Positions 42,797-46,880 of a stretch of DNA of 46,880 bases are shown one piece after another. The position numbers and the translations under genes were made by a program. Origin of the DNA: JALFST01 sp022779285 (GTDB lineage Bacteria; Bacillota; Clostridia; Tissierellales; Peptoniphilaceae). The stretch lies in the NCBI GenBank assembly GCA_050313895.1, contig JBNPMI010000013.1; one strand, 5' to 3'. Every line of letters begins with the position of its first letter. The first letter of the stretch is position 1. The notes beneath the pieces were generated by a model. It was not told the origin of the DNA. It worked only from the letters and a program-made list of their open reading frames with translations, and made no database searches.

Positions 42797-43975
42797 TTAT
42801 TCGTACCACATTGTAGTGATGCGACCTTGCGGCTCTCTTGATTCCTTTTCAAGAATCAAAATCGTATCATAAATATTTTTAACGGTAATATCTGCGCCGC
42901 CCAAACCTCCGATGGCTGAGAAAAATGTCTTCTTCTTTTCCGTATTGGCCATAGCTGCATTGACTTCAACAAAAACCGGACCTGCATTCCAACCGAAAGA
43001 AACGCTACGATCAATTACGGCATATCCTTTTTTATCAGCAAGCACTTCCTGAATTTTCTTTGCTGGGAACGGACGCATGAATCGTACTCTTAATAATCCA
43101 ACTTTAATTCCTTCTTTTCGTGCTGCTTTAATTGCTACCTTAGCAGCTCCAGAGTGAGCACCGATTGTAACGATGACAATTTCTGCATCGTCCATCTGAT
43201 ACTGTTCAACCATGCCGCCATATGATCGCCCGAATTTTTCTCCAAATTCCTTATCGATGTTTTCGATAACTGGAATCGCATCCTGCATTGCTTTAAGATG
43301 CGATTCACGAAATTTTATCAAACGTGGACCAGATGTCAGCGGATCTACAGACATCACATTTTCAGGATCGAAATGCAAGTGCTTCAACTCAAATTTTCCG
43401 ACAAAGTTCTGTACTTCTTCTTTATCAAGAAGTTCAACGCGCTCCGATAAGTGTGATAAGTAAAATCCATCATAGCAAACATTAATCGGCAACAAGACGT
43501 TTTTATGTTCAGCGATACGATATGCTTGAATAAGTAAGTCGAATAGTTCTTGGTTGCTGGATGCAAAGCACTGAATCCAACCTGCATCACGAACGAGCAT
43601 AACATCTTGTTGACCAGAAAAAACTGTATGCGGCGACATCAATTCACGTGTTGCTAATGTCATCAGCATCGGTAAACGCAATGTAGATTGGCGTGTGTAA
43701 GGCTCGAACATAAGGTGAAGGCCATTTCCGCTGGTAGAAGTAAAAACTCTTCCACCGGCCAAAGCTGCGCCTTGTGTCATACTCATCGAAGTTAGCTCGG
43801 ATTCAACCTGAATGAGTTCGGAATCCATCTCTCCATTACTGACCTTACTTGCAATACTTTCTACAGAAGATGACTGAGGTGTGATGGGATAAATTGCAAT
43901 CAGATCTGGGTTGATCCGCATAATGGCTTGCGCAACGGTTTCATTGCCGGTTAGCGCTTCAACTTTTCTTGTCAT
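42797..43975 (-). CDS. 2-oxoacid:ferredoxin oxidoreductase alpha subunit
   Basis: 392 residues. PorA/VorA features are LTGNETVAQAIMRINPDLIA, IYPITPQSSSVESIA, VESELTSMSMTQGAALAG, RVFTSTSGNGLHLM and the C-terminal transketolase-like domain VGLLRVRFMRPFP. It forms the substrate and TPP pyrimidine-binding half of the enzyme with the beta subunit. GGGAGG lies 5 bases before the ATG, and the gene follows the delta gene by 11 bases. Subunit order gamma-delta-alpha-beta matches four-subunit POR/VOR enzymes. Confidence 0.92.
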   Translation of the reverse strand: MTRKVEALTGNETVAQAIMRINPDLIAIYPITPQSSSVESIASKVSNGEMDSELIQVESELTSMSMTQGAALAGGRVFTSTSGNGLHLMFEPYTRQSTLRLPMLMTLATRELMSPHTVFSGQQDVMLVRDAGWIQCFASSNQELFDLLIQAYRIAEHKNVLLPINVCYDGFYLSHLSERVELLDKEEVQNFVGKFELKHLHFDPENVMSVDPLTSGPRLIKFRESHLKAMQDAIPVIENIDKEFGEKFGRSYGGMVEQYQMDDAEIVIVTIGAHSGAAKVAIKAARKEGIKVGLLRVRFMRPFPAKKIQEVLADKKGYAVIDRSVSFGWNAGPVFVEVNAAMANTEKKKTFFSAIGGLGGADITVKNIYDTILILEKESREPQGRITTMWYE

Positions 43976-43986
43976 GTAATCCTCCC

Positions 43987-44247
43987 CTATTTTTCTTCCC
44001 TTATCATTTCAATGGCATCGTGGGGGCATTCGTGAGCACAAATCCCACATCCTTTACAATTGCTATATGAAATAATAAAATGTCTTTTGTCATCTGCCTC
44101 AATCGCAAAAACCGGGCAATATGAATAGCAAATGCCACATTCGATGCATTTTTCTTTATCCATTACCGGACGATAGGTTCTCCAACTGCCAGTATCTAAC
44201 ACATGGAATCCGTTATTTCCTAATAATCCTGTATACTGATCACTCAT
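43987..44247 (-). CDS. 2-oxoacid:ferredoxin oxidoreductase delta subunit (2[4Fe-4S] ferredoxin)
   Basis: 86 residues from the ATG at 44245-44247, 6 bases after AAAGGAG. An ATG six codons upstream overlaps the gamma stop but has no site. Two 4Fe-4S motifs are visible: CIECGICYSYCPVFAI and CKGCGICAHECPHDAI. It carries electrons from the catalytic subunits to external ferredoxin. Confidence 0.92.
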   Translation of the reverse strand: MSDQYTGLLGNNGFHVLDTGSWRTYRPVMDKEKCIECGICYSYCPVFAIEADDKRHFIISYSNCKGCGICAHECPHDAIEMIREEK

Positions 44248-44264
44248 TATGTACTCCTTTGCCA

Positions 44265-44810
44265 TTAAAGTTTCGTTACCGAGTCATAGCCTTGTTGAGC
44301 CGCTTCAATATTGGCAGTGCCAAATTTTGCTCCGATATTCGTTTTAAGTGTTTCCCAATCCACACCATCTAAGACTTTCGCATAGGCCCCCAACATAACC
44401 GTGCTAGGAATATCACGTTTAATCGTCTCCTCGGCAATATCCGTTGCATTTACCCCATATACATTTGTAAATTCTTTTGGCAGTTTTGCCTCTTCCTGAA
44501 GTTCTGTCAAAGAACGTCGAGTATTCACAATAATTGTCGCTTCAGGATTCAGTCCTTCCAGCGTAATCGCATTTTTGAAAAGTGAGTCATCATAAACCAC
44601 AATGGCGTCAGGCGCTTCAATCTGTGTTTTTGCTAGAATTTCAGAATCATCTTGACGATAAAAGCCATGCACCGGAGAACCTTTTCTCTCCACACCAAAT
44701 GATGGTATAAAATGCGCATAGGAGCCTGTATCAACGACACTTTTTACAAGGAGCTGTGCCGATTTAACCACGCCCTGGCCTCCTTTTCCATGAAATCGAA
44801 TTTCTCTCAT
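44265..44810 (-). CDS. 2-oxoacid:ferredoxin oxidoreductase gamma subunit
   Basis: 181 residues. MREIRFHGKGGQGVVKSAQLL is the hallmark N-terminus of the gamma domain; later blocks are PSFGVERKGSPVHGFYR and NVYGVNATDIAEE. It completes the four-subunit oxidoreductase, where this domain interacts with CoA. First gene of the operon, preceded by AAAGGA and an AT-rich divergent control region. Confidence 0.93.
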   Translation of the reverse strand: MREIRFHGKGGQGVVKSAQLLVKSVVDTGSYAHFIPSFGVERKGSPVHGFYRQDDSEILAKTQIEAPDAIVVYDDSLFKNAITLEGLNPEATIIVNTRRSLTELQEEAKLPKEFTNVYGVNATDIAEETIKRDIPSTVMLGAYAKVLDGVDWETLKTNIGAKFGTANIEAAQQGYDSVTKL

Positions 44811-44933
44811 TTCTCAATCCTTTCGATTTTTGATGAAGATACAACTCAAATAAAATTTCAGTTGCTTGGATGACTAAAGAACTTATGTATAGACAAAAAG
44901 CAAAACCTACAAAATATATAATAAAAACGATTT

Positions 44934-44979
44934 CACTATTAATAATTTTAATTTTTGTATTAAAAATTTATTTATAGTG
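44934..44979. promoter_or_regulatory. Imperfect 20-bp inverted repeat, candidate IclR operator
   Basis: The left arm begins CACTATTAATAA and the right arm ends TTATTTATAGTG. They pair over about 19 positions with one mismatch and two single-base bulges around a short TTTTTGT-type loop. Its position midway between divergent transcription units suits a regulator binding site. Confidence 0.5.
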
Positions 44980-45186
44980 TTTTTTGGTTTCGCTCAAAGA
45001 AACATAAGTTCTCTGAGTAAAACTATAGCATACATCATGTGATGTGACAATAGACCATGCAATGATTTTTCGTTAAATAATTCATCGCAAACTAATGAAT
45101 TAATTCCTTAATTATTTTCTAAAATAATAGCCAATTGCCCCTCTTTCATGTATTGTAGAATAGTGGAAAATGATATTTATCAAGGT

Positions 45187-45200
45187 AGAAAGGCCTTTCT
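45187..45200. promoter_or_regulatory. 14-base palindrome at the IclR start
   Basis: AGAAAGGCCTTTCT ends one base before the ATG and contains the probable ribosome binding site (GAAAGG). Binding of the regulator or folding of the mRNA here could limit translation. Confidence 0.5.
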
Positions 45201-45201
45201 T

Positions 45202-45993
45202 ATGACTACAACCAAACAGAATGAAAAATATTTGCTTCAATCAGCAAACAATACGCTAAAAGTCATTGAGAGTATCGGAAAACTTGGAAAAGCAACCCTT
45301 AAGGATGTCTGCGTAGATCTAGGCATGCAAAAATCCAGCGTATTTCGAATTCTCTATACTTTAGAATATACGAATTTTATTTATAGAGACCAAGCCATGC
45401 GTTATCATCTTTCTGAAAAAATGATTGCTCTAGGAATGAGTGCGATGAAGCATAGAGATGGCCATCAAAGAATTGCTGATGAATTAAATCGACTGCGAGA
45501 TTCCGTTAATGAGACAACCAATTATGGCATGTTGGTGCATGGCCCTGCAGTAATGATTGTTAATAAAGCCGAAAGCAAGCGCGTCGTCAAAACCACGCTT
45601 GATATAGGAGAAGTGCTCCCCATTCATGCCAGCGCAATGGGAAAATCCATCCTCGCTTTTCACAAAAATCCATCTCTATTGGATGAGATAAAAGCCAACG
45701 CTTTAAACGCATATACCAACAACACTATAACTGAATATAAATCCTTAATTGATCGCTTAAATACCATTCGGAATATTGGCTACTCTAGTGATGAAGAAGA
45801 AGTAGATCTCGGATTAACCTGTTTTGCCTATCCTGTTTTCGGCTCGGATGGTGAAGTACGTAGCGCGGTTTCTATTTCAGGAGCAACGCCACGCATCCTC
45901 GAAAATAAAGAACATATTTTACAAATGCTCAAGAAGACTTCAAAAATCATCTCTCAAATCCTTGAATCCGAAGCAATGAGTGGGTTGTCATAA
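45202..45993 (+). CDS. IclR-family transcriptional regulator
   Basis: 263 residues from the ATG at 45202, chosen for its GAAAGG site; the frame is open further upstream without one. The N-terminal winged helix (about 12-70) contains TLKDVCVDLGMQKSSVFRILYTLE. The C-terminal IclR ligand domain (about 80-255) has LPIHASAMGKSILAF, GYSSDEEEVDLGLTCFAYPVF and AVSISGATPRI. It is divergent from the 2-oxoacid oxidoreductase/ptb/buk/DASS operon and probably controls it in response to the 2-oxoacid or a related metabolite. Confidence 0.92.
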   Translation: MTTTKQNEKYLLQSANNTLKVIESIGKLGKATLKDVCVDLGMQKSSVFRILYTLEYTNFIYRDQAMRYHLSEKMIALGMSAMKHRDGHQRIADELNRLRDSVNETTNYGMLVHGPAVMIVNKAESKRVVKTTLDIGEVLPIHASAMGKSILAFHKNPSLLDEIKANALNAYTNNTITEYKSLIDRLNTIRNIGYSSDEEEVDLGLTCFAYPVFGSDGEVRSAVSISGATPRILENKEHILQMLKKTSKIISQILESEAMSGLS

Positions 45994-46452
45994 AATTTTA
46001 GTTCATAAAGAAAGGAAAACTTACATCTTTGTTCAATTTTCGTCTCTCCTTAACCATCACTCTCCAAGAAAAAACGCGCCTCTTGGCGCGTTCACACGAG
46101 GATTTGTAGAAAACGGCTTTTAGTTCAGATACAGACTGTTCATCTAATAATATATTGATACTTCTTGTGAATCAAAGTCAAGTTTTATAGTGTTCATATC
46201 CCCCCAATTCTTTCGGCATTTTTAGCCAAGTAACTATATCATCTACATGTATAAATGCCTCTTTACTAACAGCACATTTTCCCTTTTGTGTAGATAATAA
46301 TAATATTCTGCAATCATATTACTCTGTGCTGTAATTGTCAGGAAGTTTTTCTCTTGAAAAACCTCCTTCTATAAACTGATTAGTCCAGTCAACAGATGTA
46401 GGACGGATTTTGCGGACATTCAAAATAAAAAAGAATGTGGAGGTAACAGACA
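45994..46452. other. Gene-poor region with a minus-strand 3' gene fragment
   Basis: On the minus strand 46178-46314 is open for about 45 codons and reads like a protein tail (AVSKEAFIHVDDIVTWL, then PKELGGYEHYKT). It has no start and a stop just upstream. It lies 85 bases before a minus-strand terminator, so it is probably the remains of a lost gene. Family unknown. Confidence 0.4.
46073..46092 (-). terminator. Orphan minus-strand terminator
   Basis: AACGCGCC and GGCGCGTT form an 8-bp stem with a 4-base loop. Only the minus-strand reading is followed by a T-run (six T's), so it ends leftward transcripts. No intact minus-strand gene lies to its right in the window. Confidence 0.75.
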
Positions 46453-46827
46453 ATGGCAAAATCATTATTTGAGGAACTGGGCGGCAAATACGAAAGGCAA
46501 GGGGATTATTTGATACCGTGCTTAACTGTACCCGCCGAAGAAGAACAGGCAATAGGCATCTGGGGGCAACGGCATTTAGATTATCTAAAACAGTACCGTA
46601 AAGTTACATACACCAATCTTCTTACAAGCGGCAGGCTAAACGCCTACCTTGCCGACATCAACAGACAGGCACAGGAACGCTTTGAAAGGCTCATAGAGGG
46701 TATGAAACAGGCACAGGGCATAACGGAACAGCTAAAGGCAGAAAACGCCTTAGAATGGACAGGATGCCTCAATAACATAAGGGCTTGTGCGAGGGAGATT
46801 GTGGAAAAGGAAATTATTTTTGCATAA
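46453..46827 (+). CDS. tnpV: TnpV transposon-encoded protein
   Basis: 124 residues; GGAGG lies 8 bases upstream. The sequence has the typical TnpV pattern: LFEELGGKYERQGDYLIPCL, then GIWGQRHLDYLKQYRKVTY and LLTSGRLNAYLADINRQAQERF. TnpV is a small helical protein of unknown biochemical role, encoded by Tn4451/Tn4453-type and other clostridial mobile elements. Here no recombinase or mobilisation gene is visible next to it within the window, so it is either the edge of an element extending right or an isolated relic. Confidence 0.85.
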   Translation: MAKSLFEELGGKYERQGDYLIPCLTVPAEEEQAIGIWGQRHLDYLKQYRKVTYTNLLTSGRLNAYLADINRQAQERFERLIEGMKQAQGITEQLKAENALEWTGCLNNIRACAREIVEKEIIFA

Positions 46828-46840
46828 ACAGATGATTAGT

Positions 46841-46866
46841 GGCAGGGGGAAATCCTGCCGCTTTTT
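46841..46866 (+). terminator. Terminator after tnpV
   Basis: GGCAGG and CCTGCC pair around a 7-base loop and are followed by GCTTTTT. It lies 13 bases after the tnpV stop. Confidence 0.75.
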
Positions 46867-46880
46867 CTGCTTTAGTTTGT

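Larger units (their letters stand above)
44811..45201. other. Divergent control region between the 2-oxoacid operon and the IclR gene
   Basis: 391 bases, very AT-rich, without a gene. It contains the long imperfect inverted repeat at 44934-44979 and the 14-base palindrome at 45187-45200. No promoter with good spacing could be assigned with confidence for either direction. Confidence 0.5.

Overview
The window looks like a chromosomal accessory region of a low-to-mid GC anaerobic Bacillota, most likely a Clostridia/Tissierellia-type fermenter. Evidence: AGGAGG-type ribosome binding sites throughout, lactose/cellobiose-family PTS genes with a LicR-like regulator, an anaerobic sulfite reductase (AsrABC), a ferredoxin-linked 2-oxoacid oxidoreductase with Ptb/Buk, and relics of clostridial transposons (large serine recombinase fragment on the left, TnpV on the right). 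No rRNA, tRNA or CRISPR array was seen. Base composition changes by eye along the window: about 23.7-30.7 kb is GC-rich, 31.4-38 kb is AT-rich. This suggests blocks of different origin.

Layout. 1-4.8 kb: edge-truncated membrane protein, small lipoprotein, recombinase relic, a large membrane-anchored alpha/beta hydrolase, and gene-poor DNA. 4.8-6.6 kb (minus): a three-gene operon of a J-domain coiled-coil protein, a stand-alone HIRAN protein and an unknown protein. 7.1-8.0 kb: lipoprotein. 8.2-13.7 kb (plus): LicR-like regulator, EIIA, EIIB, EIIC (interrupted by an in-frame TAG) and a GH1 6-phospho-beta-glucosidase, followed by a HAD phosphatase. 15.1-20.1 kb (minus): a defence/mobile scar with an AlbA_2 regulator, an XRE protein, a TopB::HsdS chimera and an AbiE-type toxin-antitoxin pair flanked by duplicated operator-like repeats. 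20.5-23.1 kb: beta-helix protein with a GNAT protein, and a glutathione S-transferase. 23.7-30.7 kb: Mga-type regulator convergent with a likely six-gene operon asrA-asrB-asrC plus a FecB/FecC/FecE-type metal-chelate importer. 31.0-37.9 kb: a broken membrane protein, then an acid-sugar operon (DUF1537 kinase, class II aldolase, GntP permease, MDR dehydrogenase, SAF-domain oxidoreductase) divergent from a GntR/FCD regulator. 38.4-46.0 kb: a seven-gene operon (2-oxoacid:ferredoxin oxidoreductase gamma-delta-alpha-beta, ptb, buk, DASS transporter) divergent from an IclR regulator. 46.4 kb to the end: TnpV and orphan terminators.

How it works together. The two right-hand operons look like catabolic modules. 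One would phosphorylate and cleave or decarboxylate an aldonate-type acid sugar imported by GntP. The other would convert a 2-oxoacid to acyl-CoA, acyl-phosphate and free acid, giving reduced ferredoxin and ATP, with an unusual DASS carrier for substrate or product. The sulfite reductase operon could use reducing equivalents, and its ABC importer could supply iron or a tetrapyrrole.

Best candidates for something undescribed: the J-domain/HIRAN/unknown operon; the tetronate-like operon in which an MDR plus SAF-Rossmann pair replaces the usual HIBADH-family dehydrogenase; the ferredoxin/Ptb/Buk/DASS module whose carrier lacks both SNT motifs; and the GNAT/beta-helix pair.
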